DNA of 64,000 nt from Motacilla alba alba. Its lineage: Eukaryota; Chordata; Aves; Passeriformes; Motacillidae. The notes under the pieces are model-generated. The model was not told the DNA's origin. It did no database searches and worked only from the letters and a program-made list of their open reading frames with translations. How positions within the stretch are numbered: position 1 is the stretch's first letter; each line of letters opens with the position of its first letter. The stretch spans positions 30,711,129 through 30,775,128 of the forward strand of contig NC_052016.1 in the NCBI RefSeq assembly GCF_015832195.1, given 5' to 3'. Positions 23,901 through 36,200 of the stretch are shown here, piece by piece. Position numbers and translations under genes: made by a program.

Positions 23901-26376
23901 GGGAGAGGGGGAGAACAGGTAACCTGGTTAGTGTCATCATTCCACAGACAGGGACATGAATCCTGTGACTTCCCTGTGCTACTTCTGGAAGTAGAAGTAT
24001 GCACAGAACAATGTAGGTAGCTGGTTCTTAAACCATAATTCATGAGATGGTGGTGAGTGGTCAGCAGCTGCCAATAAAACAATGCTGACTACTCAGGTGC
24101 TTTCAGCTGATAACAGGAAGAGGGTGAAAAATAGTGAGAAGTCATGACATTGGCCCAAAGGTTGGGAATTAAGAGTTTTCTTGTCTGGTTTTTTAAAGTC
24201 TTTGACATAGTCTCAGCTCAGGTTGGAAATGAACCCTGGTGTAATGTGGATAGATTCCCATCAGGCCAAAACCTAACAATACAATTGAATCCTAATGGTT
24301 TCCTTAGCAGAGATAAAACAAAGAATAAAAAAGACTCATCCCTGATAGAGTGCCTCACATTGAGGAGATGTACATATGTATCTCTTTGCTGATTGGTAAT
24401 ACTAATACTCCTTTTTAACCAAACAATAATAAAAATCTGAGGTTTTTTATGTTGTTGATGTAGTTACTTCACAGGCAATAAATTCACATAAACAAAATTG
24501 GTGCAGAAGGGATTAGGATATACAGCAGAGGTAGAGAGTGGTCTCTGCCAGGCACAATCAATGTCAGTATTTTTATTCAAGATAAAATACTTTTAAAGGG
24601 TGGAAGAAATTATGCACATAAATTCCACAGCTTAATTTTGCACTGCAGGATAAGAGGTATGAGAACATTTTTCACAGTTCTTGACAAAGGACATTCCAGC
24701 AACTAGTGAGATCTGGATTTCATTATGTATTTTGGGCTACAGTGCAAAAGTACTAACTGCCAGAAAAAATGTGGTCGAAGCATGTTTTATTAATATATTG
24801 CTGCTGTTCTTGGATTATACCCCTGTAGAGGCTCACATCTGAAATTACACATCTGATAGTCTATATATTTGATAGCAATTCAAGGTTTATTTTTTGTATG
24901 AGTTCCCCTTACAATATACAGGGGCCATGCATATCCCTATTTTTAAGCATTCAGAGAAAAACCTTCAGTGCCCTTCTCCAAAAGATCATTGTGGGCTGCT
25001 CATGGAGCACATTAGTGCTAGAAGCACAGGTATAACTACAGCGCAGCTAGCTCTTACCAGCAAGTTTGGTACCTCTGTACGTATTTTATGATAAGAGAAA
25101 GACTTTCTAGCTCAGGCAGCTTCTGTCTAAATACATGGAATAAAGCAGCTCAGTGCTGCCAAGATTTCTGTCCAATGAGTGGGCTGATCACTGGAAGTGT
25201 CAGGAGGCCCAGGAAGACCTGGAAGACTGTCACCTCAGTGTCACCTCACCTTAGAGAGTTATGTTAATGATAAAAACTCCCCAGCAATTCACAATCTCCC
25301 AAAATAATATAAAAGAGAGAGAAATCTGTATAACAGATTTCTTCAGAGAAATACATGGCAAGGACTGATATTTCCATTGCTGGTTTTGCTTTCTTATCTT
25401 CATGTTAAAGGCAGCCTTGTATGTGAAGCCACATATGTTCCTGATATATGGAACCCAGCTGCCTTGAAAGCAATGGCAAGGTTCCTGTGCTCAGTGAAGA
25501 CTCTTGAATTTTGCTCGTATTTATACGATACAATTAAGCTGAAAAGTTAAGAGAGACTACAGCCTTCCAAAAATTAAAGAGGAGAGAGAAAGAAATGAGA
25601 AAGCAAATATGTGGTGAAAAAGATCCCAGGTGAAATAATTGATCCAAGTTTTCATGTCTGGATGTTATTTTTTCCATAATTCCTATAACAAACTCGTGCT
25701 TTCACTGAGGGGAGGTGACCTGGGATTTTTCCAGTAGCAATGGAAATTTAACACACGAATGACCAGAATTGTTAAAGCTTTTTTACTAATGTATGCCAGC
25801 ACTGGGAGATTTAAGATATAGCCGACATAATTTAGTCAAAAGCAAAATTTTGTGACTGTATTTGTGTGTCCATGCACTCAAAAGGGAGACCAAGGAACCA
25901 AAAATCTCCATCTACCAAGAAGAGATTGTCTTAAGTACCAAGTAATGCACAGTAATGTAGGCATGGGTAAAACATGATTTAGATATCTCATTTTGTTCAG
26001 TTATCTTTGAAAGTCATATTGTTGGAGTAAGGAAGTACAATTGACATTGATACCACCTTCAGCTGACACAGCACATCTGCTGCTGTTGGGAATGCCACTG
26101 TATTTGGGACTCCAGTTCTCTTCAGTGTCCTTTCTACAGAGGTGACTAATATTACAGTAGCCAACTCACTTCACCTCCCATAATGAATGATTTTCTAATC
26201 TCCAGAAGCATAAGAATATATCCATGCTCTCTAAAACCATTTGGGATCTGCCTCATCTCTGCTGGATACAGAGGAGATTATCAGATACCCAGTCCATTTA
26301 AATCCTTTTCCACATACTTTCTTCTCTGATTTTCCTTGTGCCACTAGCGTTATAGTTCTTAACTGTCTCAGAGGAC
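17951..26376. other. CCDC80 5' flank, no gene seen
   Basis: About 8.4 kb of AT-rich sequence with only short stop-bounded frames on either strand and no recognisable exon, RNA gene or young transposon. Minor items are an A12 run at 18263-18275, an imperfect hairpin at 21245-21279 and T-rich/GTTT bits near 22772-22796. The stretch 20870-21300 is less AT-rich and may be an old unrecognised repeat. Confidence 0.6.
21245..21279. repeat. Imperfect hairpin, 8+4 bp stem
   Basis: AAGCTCCT (21251-21258) pairs with AGGAGCTT (21268-21275). TCGA on each side extends the stem, with a two-base bulge on the left. The loop is nine bases. Confidence 0.55.
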
Positions 26377-26412
26377 AAAAAAAAAAAAAAAAAAAAAAAA
26401 GCAAAAAGCAAA
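26377..26412. repeat. Poly-A tract (24 A) and A-rich tail
   Basis: Twenty-four A in a row are followed by GCAAAAAGCAAAACC. No retroposed gene or SINE body is recognisable to its left. Confidence 0.9.
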
Positions 26413-28489
26413 ACCAACCACCACCAAAAAATACAGAAAGCAACCCAGTCCTATTGTGGACTAACAGCACTGCAATTTATCAAAAACTACCTACCAAAAA
26501 GTACTGTTTCACTCATTGACTAATGCCAACCACCCCACCTTAAAAACTGTCTGCAAATATCTATTGCCAATATTTGTCTGGTGCTAAAACCGTAGCCAGC
26601 ACGCTGATCCTATTTGTCCTTAATCTCACCCTTGGAAATATACTATTACATCTGAAAAGACCTTATTCTTGTTAACTGCTATGAATTCCTGTATGGAGTT
26701 TATGGTTTCACCTGTGGCTATTAGTAGCCTGGCTATGGCCATGATTGTATTGTACCTGCAGTCTAAAACCTAGGGCATGAAGAAAATCTCCTCTTCAGGA
26801 AGATTATAGTCTCTGTTGAGACAAGGTGGAGAGATGGATGCAGGGCTCAAGGGACAATGAGAGTATGGAAGCAGGAGTGTCAGGCCATTGTGGTGATGGC
26901 CAAAGATTTGTCAATTAACTCAGTGGTAGTGGTGTGGGGGCATTTTGGCTAAGAAGAGATTTTAGGGCTTTTTAAGTAACAACATGAAGGAGAAGAATGA
27001 GCACTATTTTTCCCAAATGTAAGGGGCAAAATGTGATGTTATTCAGTAACAGCAAAAAGCACAGGGAGCCCAGTACAGAACTAGCCTTTCATTACTTAGT
27101 TCATTTAAGGCAAGACCTCAGGTTTTTGTGTTAGAGAAACATTTCTTTATTGCTGTACTGGTAGCCAAAAATGTCTGACATCTGCATAACTAACAACTGT
27201 ACGCCATCATGCACAGCCAGATGGTGGGCTATAAAATGTCAAGAACTTTTGGTAATGGAAAGATCAGCAGCAGACTGAAGCACATACCAGAGCTATTTAT
27301 AAAAGGAGAGATTGCATTTTCTTTGAGAAGAACAGCACAGGTGATTGAGAGACTGACTTACAAGGAGGTAGTGAAAAAAGTAGCTCGGTTAAGCTTGGGC
27401 AAATAACCAGCCACCAGCCTGTGATATGAAGAATCAGAGAGGAGGCGATTTCTTGCTAGGGAGCCTAGAGTGGTGGGATCACTGGTCAAAGACAAGTCCA
27501 GGGTGAAGCTTTGGAGGCCAAGGAGGAGTTGTATTAAAACTTTGTAAGTAATTCTCCAAGGGAGATAGCAAGAGCTCATTGTGAGTCATGTATATCTGAG
27601 CTGGCCAGCACACTAGAGGATCTCTTGTTGGCAGGGGATTATGTCCCAAATAACTGTATTAGCCTTTTGTGTCTACTCCATCTCAATCTGGCATTCCAGT
27701 CCTGGAGAGTGTTGGGTGCATGCACATATCCTGTGCAGAAAGAGGAAGGAAAATAGGAAGTGCCCACCCAAGCTTGCAGGTGTGATTTGGCCTTTTGTAA
27801 ACATGAGCCTGCTAACTGCAGAACAGGCACAGCTCTTGACAAGGGAACTGGGCTGTGCCAGGCTCACACAACATCAGCAAACTCATTAGCTAAACTGTAC
27901 AGGCACAGCCAAATCGTTCTCCCTTTTAAATCTACCAAATCTAATGCCTCCAGTTCAGCTACACAGCTGTAACTGAGCACAGACCTCAGAGGCAAGAGGC
28001 AGTGCAGTTGTAATTCAGAGGTAAATTCAGCTGACAGCCCTGGTCCAGGTGGAGACAGCATACAAACTTGATGCCCAAAGCTCCCAGCAGAGCAGCAAGC
28101 TAACTCCTAACTTTTTCTTTTTTTTTTTTCATATTGTCAGGGTTCCATGAGCTAATCTTAAGTATTAATAGACATGCGACCTCCCCATATAGTTTTTGGA
28201 AAATTGGCTACACCACAAGTTTTAAGGGAAGGCGGTGACTGAATTGGCTGCTTGACATTACAATGTGCCTGACAAATTTTCAAAGTTAGGGCCCTATTCA
28301 GTATGGAAACAGCCCCAACTTTGCCACTTTCCCTGGTTTCAGTGGATCAGCTTGGTATGAGTGAGTGTGGGGCTACATTTGCAGGAGGAGCATGTGGTAG
28401 AGAAAGAAAATGGATGATTTCTATGTGTTGATTCTTGCAGTTTATTCACACGTGAGTTAAATATGATTAAAAGATATAGGAGCTTGTAC
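26413..28489. other. Intergenic, nothing recognised
   Basis: About 2 kb of unique sequence. Overlapping short open frames at 27640-27970 show no family signature. Confidence 0.55.
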
Positions 28490-28745
28490 CCAAGCCTGTT
28501 TTAGTGACCGAGTAGACATAAACAGGGTCTCTGGGGCATTGCACTGTGACAGAGCAGTCCATTACACAACCTCCCCAGCGCTGACGTCTGCCACCAAACT
28601 GTGCAGTTTTGCCACGCCATCTAGTGCTACATGGGGATCCTCGGAGCACTCGGGATACTGCTTTTCCCTGATTTTGTTGCACCGAGTTAAACAGCCAGTG
28701 GCTTTGCAAGGAGAAGAAATGTTTGCATTTGACAGCACTAACAAT
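28490..28745. promoter_or_regulatory. Small CpG-rich patch with CTCF-like motif
   Basis: About 250 bp with a clear rise in CpG (ACTCGG, CTCCGAGG, GACGTCAGCGC, GGCGTGG) in CpG-poor surroundings. On the minus strand GCACTAGATGGCGT (28627-28614) fits the CTCF core CCASYAGRKGGCRS at nearly all positions. A CRE-like half element TGACGTCT lies at 28582-28589 on the plus strand. Frames are open on both strands but match no protein that I know. The patch could be an insulator or enhancer, or a fragment of an old element. Confidence 0.4.
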
Positions 28746-31659
28746 TAAACCAACAGATAGGAGAGGAGCATTTGATCCATAGGATTTGAGCTGTTAGTTT
28801 ATTCTAAATGGGACAAAAACTGTGTACTGAAGCAATAACCAGTTCCCAGGCAGTACTCCGAGTTCTATCCCAGCTTCATGATACACAGATTCCCTTTGCT
28901 TTCAATGTCAATATAAAAAACTATGCCCATTTATGTTCCATGGAAAAAGAGCCCCCAAATAAGTATAGTATGTAAATTATGCTGGTGCTCTTTTAGAGCA
29001 AATTAAAATATCCGTCACTTAATCATAGGCCTATTAAAATGGAAGCCTTGCTGAGAAGATACTGATGAATTCCCCACTTGATGAACCTGCAACATAGCAA
29101 GATTCCATGATTTATAATCTCTGAGGAGTGAGAGGGGAAGAGAGTGATATGGACTCAGTAAAACCAATAACTTTCTTTTATAATCTTTAGCTGTCTAGAA
29201 AGCAACAAACCATCCCCCCCCCCCCCCCCTTCTTTTTAGAGCTTTATTTTGGAAAGTGTTGGATTATTGCTAGATTTTTTCCAACTGATATTATTTTCTC
29301 AATTTATTTAAAAAAAAAAGGATTAATGAAAACCTTATGCTTGAAAAATGTAGTAATTTGGAGGAGCGGTGAAGCCTTTTTTTGTCCTGTAACAAGTTAA
29401 TAACTGAATTACCTGCCTTTCCAATGGTAATTCTTACTCTGGTTCTCCATTTGCTTTCTTGGACAGGACATAATGAGAAGTTACTTCATATCTGCTAAAA
29501 TTCTTCCCATCCTGTCCTTTTTGAAGGGCTCTGCTCTGTTTCACAGCACAAAAGTTTGGTGCTGTGTTTTTTGCATTGAACAGAAAGTTTTGGAACAATC
29601 CCTTAATCCAAACCAGACATCTGTTCCCTCATCCTTCTCTCTAGCTAACTCTCTAGCCAGAGGGCTGTGTGATTAAGGGATATGCTTTTCTCTCAGCAGC
29701 AGCCAGCACAGGCCAAACTCACTTGTAGGAGGAAAAATGGTACTTAAAACTTTCTACTCCATGTGTGTGGACAAAAAAATGAACACATTCTACCTGTGGT
29801 GAATTCTCCATCATCTGTACTGAATACTGGGTGCCCTCTAGAAGGCAGCCTGTAGTTTGAGCAGAAGCTGTGAGGGTGCATGCAATACAGTGATAACCAG
29901 AAGCCACATTTGTGTGATAAAGCTGTTTTACTTATAAAAAACCTCTGCCCATGTCTGTAGGAGGTCAGTTGCCTTTCTGTTATTCCAGGAAGGAAGTGTA
30001 ATAACACACTCTGTAACAGGTTAGAAATTCATGTGTCTAGGCATTGCTAAGTGTTTTTATTAGAATCAAGTGAGACAATGCTGAACAATGCCATGATACC
30101 TTCATTTAGTACATCCACTGACCCATCTCAGGCCAGTGTTTTTATGTGGCTCTGTACAGACTTATATAAATACAAGCCTCAGACCCTGTCGCGCCATTCA
30201 CAAAGGAGATATTATAGCAGTGCTGTGGGGTTTTTCCTGTTTCACACATTGTGGCCTATCTTGGAGGATAATGTTGTCTGTATCTATTATTTCCTATTAG
30301 AGTTCCTAAACTGGAAGCTGACATTTAGCAATATGTAAGCCTCTGCAACAGAGGCACTTTTGAAATAGGCTGTCATGAGGCAGAGGCTGTTTCTGTCAAC
30401 CAGAGTCCATAAATACAGAAACAAAGACTGTAAGAAAGTCAGTAGTTTTCTCTGTCACTCCTTCTGTTTAGAATATACTTCAGCAATGTCAGCTCCTACT
30501 CCATTTCAGCCTGCACAGGACATGGACTCAGATGTGCTGTTCTTGAAAGAGTGTTTGTATCTCATCATCACTTCTAGTCAGTAAAACTATGCAGAAGTGG
30601 GGGGAAAGATGAACAAACATTTAGGTGATCCTTCATTCTTATGTCATTCTTGAAAAGCTTCCTAAGGATATGACAGAAGTTCCATCATTCTAGTTTGGAA
30701 ATGCACGGCCTATAAATGTCCTGTTAAAGCAGCCAGTCTTAAGAAAATGCATATTTTTAACTCTGGAATGTATGATTCATTTTTAAAATGTATTTTTTTC
30801 TGTTGCTGCTTCTAGTGGGCCTCTCATCACCTCCTCTGTGTTTTTCTGCCTTTTCTGTCCTTACTGACACAAGATAGGGTTCCCATTAATGCAGCTTTTC
30901 CAACAATGCTACAGTGTTAGCTGTGGGTTTGTTGGAACACCCCCAAAGTGTCCTACTCCCTTTGACTGAGTGTGCTGCATGAGTAGCTGTGACTATGCAG
31001 CCCTGATGTCAAGGAAGGTTATTACAGTTAAGCAAGTGTGGCAGGCAGCTGTGCACATAACAGGAAATCCAAAAAGGACAGAGATCCAAAATCACACTAG
31101 GAGAGCTGCAGGTGGAGCACAGGGCAGGCTTCAAAGCCAGGCAGGAACTTTTAGGCTCATCCAGGCCAAGTGGACTGAGAGAGCATGGCCTTGCCTACCA
31201 GAGCATAAACACATTGGCTGACAGACTAGTAGCTAATAGCAGGATGGAGGCTATAAATTGCAACTCACCACAAAATTCTTCTTTCTCAGCACCTTCCCTT
31301 CTCCCTCCCTGATCATGGCTGAGAAACTTTTTCCTTTGATTTTAAAAATAGCTCTGTGTGCACTACTATCCTAACTCTTCACACACTACCACTATTTCTG
31401 TAAGTGTTATCATCTCTTCCATTCATCCATGGCATATGACCCCATTCTCCCTCTCTCCTCCTGCCCTGGCTGGGAGATTGGAGTTAAACCTGGTTATAAA
31501 TGACTTACTTATGATTGCTGCTCTTTGCCATTTCACTTTCACTTTGGCAGTGGCCAGGTCTTAAATCATTGCCTGCAGTACCCAATGTCAGCATGGCAAA
31601 TCTGACAAGGCAATGACAGACCTGGATGTGAGAAGACTGACCCCTCAAGTTCAGAGTTT
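28746..31659. other. Intergenic, nothing recognised except a C16 run
   Basis: About 2.9 kb of AT-rich sequence. It contains a run of 16 C at 29214-29229. The less AT-rich stretch 30970-31310 has no family signature. Confidence 0.55.
29214..29229. repeat. Homopolymer C16
   Basis: Sixteen consecutive C between CCAT and TTCTTTTT. Long C runs are rare and prone to length error in sequencing and replication. Confidence 0.95.
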
Positions 31660-31665
31660 GAGTCC
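31660..31665. repeat. Target-site duplication, left copy (GAGTCC)
   Basis: GAGTCC directly abuts the TG end of the LTR element at 31666 and is repeated at 33257-33262 on the other side. Confidence 0.7.
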
Positions 31666-31938
31666 TGTTGTTATCTTGTTGCAAAAGTTCCATACCTTCT
31701 TAGTGATTTCTCATGGGCAGCTCCTCACAGCACTGACTCCTTCACATCACAGCTAACTCCAACTCCCCTCTTACCTACCTAACCCATTCTTTTATAGCAC
31801 TCATCCTCATTGGACACAGCTGTGGCCTGTTAAGGGCAGGTCTGTTCCTAATCTTTGGTAATTAGTACAGCTGCTACTCTTCAGGGGTGAGATTACATTC
31901 TACACTATCTTTATTTTCTTACATTCTATCCCCCCACA
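31666..31938 (-). repeat. 3' LTR of the compact element
   Basis: It is 273 bp and starts TGTGGGGGGATAGAATG on the minus strand. It has a TATA box CTATAAAAG at 31798-31790 and ends GATAACAACA. The TATA box is placed about 140 bp into the LTR, as expected for a U3 promoter. Confidence 0.7.
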
Positions 31939-32158
31939 ATTCCCCCTTTTCTTTTAATTACAAAGTTGCAGCATTTCTAGAAAGAGATGTTTGATTAAAT
32001 TAATATTATAACATATTCACATATCTCACTTAGGACTAACAGTATACAAATGTTCAGGCAACACGTCACAGTAAGAACATATGTTTCTAAATTCTGATTT
32101 AGTTTTGCTTTTCACAGTCTAGAACATCAACCTAAGGCTTTTCATAAACCAATGTTGT

Positions 32159-32200
32159 GTTTACTATCTTTTGCAGGACCCTTTGCAAAAGATAGTAAAC
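32159..32200. repeat. Perfect 17-bp inverted repeat with 8-nt loop
   Basis: GTTTACTATCTTTTGCA (32159-32175) is perfectly complementary to 32184-32200. The loop is GGACCCTT. It lies in the internal region of the LTR element, about 220 bp from the polypurine tract. Confidence 0.93.
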
Positions 32201-32983
32201 CCAGTACTATCATCTTTTGTGTGATTACTATTTAACTTTGGAATGTGTTTGTGTGCTGACCTTGATTCATTACCCAAACTTAGATTACATATCATCAGAA
32301 ACCCTTATACTTACACTCCTAGAATATTGACAATATCAATAGCTGTTCAACTTTATAAGGCAACTCACAAGAATAAGTCAAAGGCTAAATATTAGGATAG
32401 CAACAAATTAACAGTAACATAATTTTATCAATAGCTATAGAACTTGAACAACATTGATCCAGTATCTGTCAAGTATACTTATGCTTATGGAATATAATTT
32501 TACACTTATGCCTACTCAAAGATTAATAGTTGCAATTCACAAACAAAATGCACATGTGTCATCAGCAAAAAAATACACCATACTGAATGATAGAGCTACT
32601 CTATCTTCAGCTCCCACTGGTGCTTTAATAATTCTCTTCTTCCTTTTACAGTTTTTTGTTGTATTAGTTGGTCACTGCAAGCCTCTCTTGCCCTGCTCTG
32701 TTTTCCATGTAGATAAAACAATCTGTTCTTCATTTGATATGTTATTTGCCATTGTATCCCCAGCGGCTCACCTGTACTCCAGGTATCAAAATCTGTCAGT
32801 CTGAACCAGGCAGCATCCCTTGCTGCTCTCAATGCTACGCTGGGCTCCATCTCCGGCTGCACCTTGCCCTACAGCCCCATCCCGAATCACATCGGGTTCC
32901 TGTGGAGATGGCCACTACACAGTTTTAGAGGGTTTCTCTTACATGTTGTCTGTGCAGCTCTGACTCCGCCTCTCAGAGCTCCA

Positions 32984-33256
32984 TGTTGCTTTTGTTCCAG
33001 TGCTCAGTGTAGCAGCAACTTAGCAAGCCTCCCCCCGTATTCCTTGGGGGCCATGCTATTGCTGAGGCCCTGGCTGCTGCTGTGGCCATGCCATTTGCCA
33101 CTTCTATCACACATCTTGTGTCCTGCTGCACACACTGCCATTCCGGGGGAGCCCGGCACTGTCCTGGGTCCCTGGGTAATTAGTACAGCTGCAACTCTTC
33201 AGGGGTGAGATTACCTTCTGCACTATCTTTATTTTCTTACATTCTATCCCTCCACA
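32984..33256 (-). repeat. 5' LTR of the compact element, divergent middle
   Basis: It starts TGTGGAGGGATAGAATG on the minus strand and matches the 3' LTR for 82 bp. It then changes to a GC-rich sequence with no TATA box and ends AAAAGCAACA. With the boundary at 32984 its length equals that of the 3' LTR (273 bp). A second TGTTGT at 32944 leaves a 313-bp alternative. Confidence 0.6.
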
Positions 33257-33262
33257 GAGTCC
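33257..33262. repeat. Target-site duplication, right copy (GAGTCC)
   Basis: Identical to 31660-31665 and directly adjacent to the TCCACA end of the 5' LTR. Confidence 0.7.
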
Positions 33263-36200
33263 CAGCTCAGTTAGAAAATTAGAAGTTCTGATGAGGAAGA
33301 GGAGAAGGAGCACATTGGAGAGCTGACCTAAGCTATTGACTTCAGAAAGAGCTTAAATTTGTTTGGACCAAGTCCTGGATCTTGGAATATGCCTTAATCT
33401 TCATGGAAATTTTATAGGTCCAGAGAAGGATTAGAGTCAAGGATGAGGACATGAACTGCATAGTGCACTATGTGAACTCCAGATGTAAGTGAAGCAGCTA
33501 TACACACAGTCCTCTTCTTGAGCCCAGACATCCCAGGTGTCTTCCTACAGAGCAGGCAAAGCATGCTGCACTGCTGGTGTTCTCTGTACAGCAACAGCTT
33601 GTTATGTTTTCCTTGGTTTCTGAACGCTGTGCAGATGATGGCCTGAGGGAGCCTGTTACCCCAGGGAATGCTGTAATACCTCTAAGATACTGGGATGAGT
33701 GCTGTCAATGTCTGTGAAGCTCTGTGGTCCTAGATGGTTTGAAAGGAGAGAATTTTGTTTCATCCTCAAGACCAGAGCAGGGATTAAGTAATCTGTAGGT
33801 ACATTATGTTACAATATGCAGCCTTGGTAGCCACAGATACATTTTCAGACATAGCGATTCTCTAATTAAAGGGAAGGTGGTTTGAGGATTATGTGATTCC
33901 AGTTTATTTGAAAGACTGTGAGAGAACAAAGTTAGCCATGTTAAAAAAAATCACCAAAATACTAACATGAGCAGGATTGTTCAGGGGAGGGAGCAAAAAT
34001 ATTAGTAGATTTGAGTAGGCATTTGTGATCAGCCACTGCACTGGTTCAAGCTGAAGGAAGGGAGGAGGAAATGAAAAGCCCGTAAGGAATAGCCCTACTT
34101 TTCTAGAAATTTGGGCTATTGTAGCCTGTAACCAGTGAGGTAAATTGAGGATCTTCACTGAGTTAACTCTGAATCTGGCACAATTCATTACTGATGGTGG
34201 GAAACACAATTACTTGATTTACCAGGAACAGAACAAGTGAAAGTCCTTGGTGATGTTTTCAGTGTGTTGAGATTGCCATTGTCAAAATATTTGCAGATAC
34301 CAGTTTGGACAAATGCTTACAGACATCATCCACCTCCAGTGCTATTTCTCTGTCAGTTGAACTAGGTGCTGGAGGGATTCCCAAGCATTCATAAGACTTT
34401 ATAAAGAGATTGTAAGAGGCAAATGGGAAGGCTGCAGAATACCAGTAACCAATAATCCAACAGGATTCTGTGGCTGCTCTTTGAAGGAACATTTTGAGAG
34501 CTTCTCAACATTGGAGGAACCATCATACATGTTCACAGCCCAAATCTCCTAGTTTGGGGCAACATCAATTAGCTCCTTGTGCAATGGAAGTGAGAATGAG
34601 CAAGAAGGGAATAGCTTCTAATTTGTGTTGTGCACTGTCCAATTGAACTGGCTAGCTGAAACAACTCAGACATATCTGAGAACCTCTTTCATTTTATTTG
34701 TTCTTTTCAGAACAAGAGTGAGTTGTGGAGGAAATGGAACCATCTGTTGAATCATGACATCTGATAGAAAGTCCAGAAATCTAGCCGTTTTCTTGGTTTA
34801 CTACCTGGTAAAAAGTTTATTTATATGAAATGCTGGATTGCTTTGCAAACTACTCCAGCAGGCCAAGCCAAGCTGGTCTTCCAGCACTATGCATTTTTGT
34901 CCTTGCTGTGGCTTTCTGCCAGCATCCTCTCCATTGAACTGTATTTACATTAGCTCTGTAAAACATTACTTCATTCAAGTGTTTGAAGTGAAGCACTCAC
35001 TTACTCCATGCACTTTGTCCTTGACTGTTGCCATCTGGTGAGAAGGTAGCTGGTTGCCTTTCCTAGCTGGGCCCTGCCATTCAAATGTAATAAGAATTAA
35101 AGTCACTGATTCACTGGGGCTGCTCAGGTTCCAATTTTGAATTAAGTTGTCTTAAGTAAAGTACAAATGCAACATATTGGACAATTAATTTCTTCAACTA
35201 AGATTGAAAGGTAAATCCTTTGTTTGAAAAATAAATGCCTTCAGCAGGTATTGCCTTTGGCATCAGATCTTGGATTCCTTCAATCCATATTCTGGTAAAC
35301 TAATTGGTCGATGGTTCACTGCATTTCAATTTGGTTTTTTTCTTCTGTAACTTTCAAAGCTCTTTACAAAGTGGAAGGGTTTTCATTTCATAGAAGGGAG
35401 AAATGGAGGGAGGAAGAGGCAGATCGTATTGTCTAACCCAGTATAGATCCTCATGTGAAGCATCTTGGGTTTGATGAATAAATGTTGTGGTCCCAAGGTC
35501 TCTTACTGACAGAACTGAGACAACTTCTGTACGAATGAAAGATATAGGAGGTTTGGCTCTCTTCGATGTGCTCTGGTGCATAAACATTCATGATGGAATT
35601 AAAGTCATAAGTTCTTCTACATGTTCTAAAAGGGCTTTCTGAAGGCGAAGATTTGCTCTATTACAAAAGAAGATTTGAATCAGGATTCTTCATTTTTAAA
35701 TTTGTTAAATAGTTTGGAAATGAGATTTCTCAGAGAAGTGTCCCTGTTTTGGAACATGTAACTATTTCAGTGTTAATGTGCTACTGCATTATAGCAAAAC
35801 TTTTCTGATCTAAAACACAGATCTGCATGTCATGACACTTCACTATCTAGCTTAGTGTTCCTTCATTTGAAAAGGACAATAGCACTTACCATTCATCACC
35901 AGGGTGCCACGGGTGTGTAAAGAGCCTCAAGATGCTTGGATACAAGGTTTGAAGGAGCTAGTTAGTACTGCTATGTCTCTTAGTACTATTGTTTCAATTT
36001 TATTCCTCCCTCATTCTTAACTTGCTCAGATTTTATCTTCAGTCTGTGGAAACCACAAGCAGAGAATAAGGAAATGTTTTCTTGGCTTTGCAGGAGGCAA
36101 GCAAAAGAAGTTTGTTGTAGGGCTGTAAGGATGGTCAGTAATGAGAACTACTGGCACAGCCTTCTTCCCTAGAGGCTAAATAAAATCCCCAAACAAGCAA

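Larger units (their letters stand above)
31666..33256 (-). mobile_element. Compact non-autonomous LTR retroelement (ERVK-type target duplication)
   Basis: A 1591-bp element in minus orientation, bounded by TG..CA ends and by 6-bp direct repeats GAGTCC. The 3' LTR is 31666-31938. It is preceded on the minus strand by a polypurine tract AAAAGAAAAGGGGGAAT (31955-31939). The 5' LTR is 32984-33256, and right after it comes TGG (32983-32981), as expected for a primer-binding site, though the tRNA is not recognised. The two LTRs share 82 bp at their U3 start with four mismatches (31857-31938 and 33175-33256). The internal part is only about 1.05 kb and shows no gag, pol or env. A 6-bp duplication is typical of class II (ERVK-like) elements. 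The element is a deleted or non-autonomous form without coding capacity. Confidence 0.72.

Noticed and set aside
28538..28561. CATTGCACTGTGACAG as a miR-25/92-type sequence
   Set aside because: Only the seed-like ATTGCAC is shared. There is no second arm that pairs to form a precursor.
28467..28748. Overlapping open frames on both strands in the CpG-rich patch
   Set aside because: Frames are open in several phases at once, which reflects base composition. No recognised protein motif or consistent splice sites were found.
30970..31310. Less AT-rich block left of the LTR element as a further LTR
   Set aside because: No TG..CA ends, target duplication or second copy could be found.
32596..32862. 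88-codon frame inside the LTR element as a gag remnant
   Set aside because: No gag, protease, RT or integrase motif is visible. The 1-kb internal region is too short for a coding provirus.
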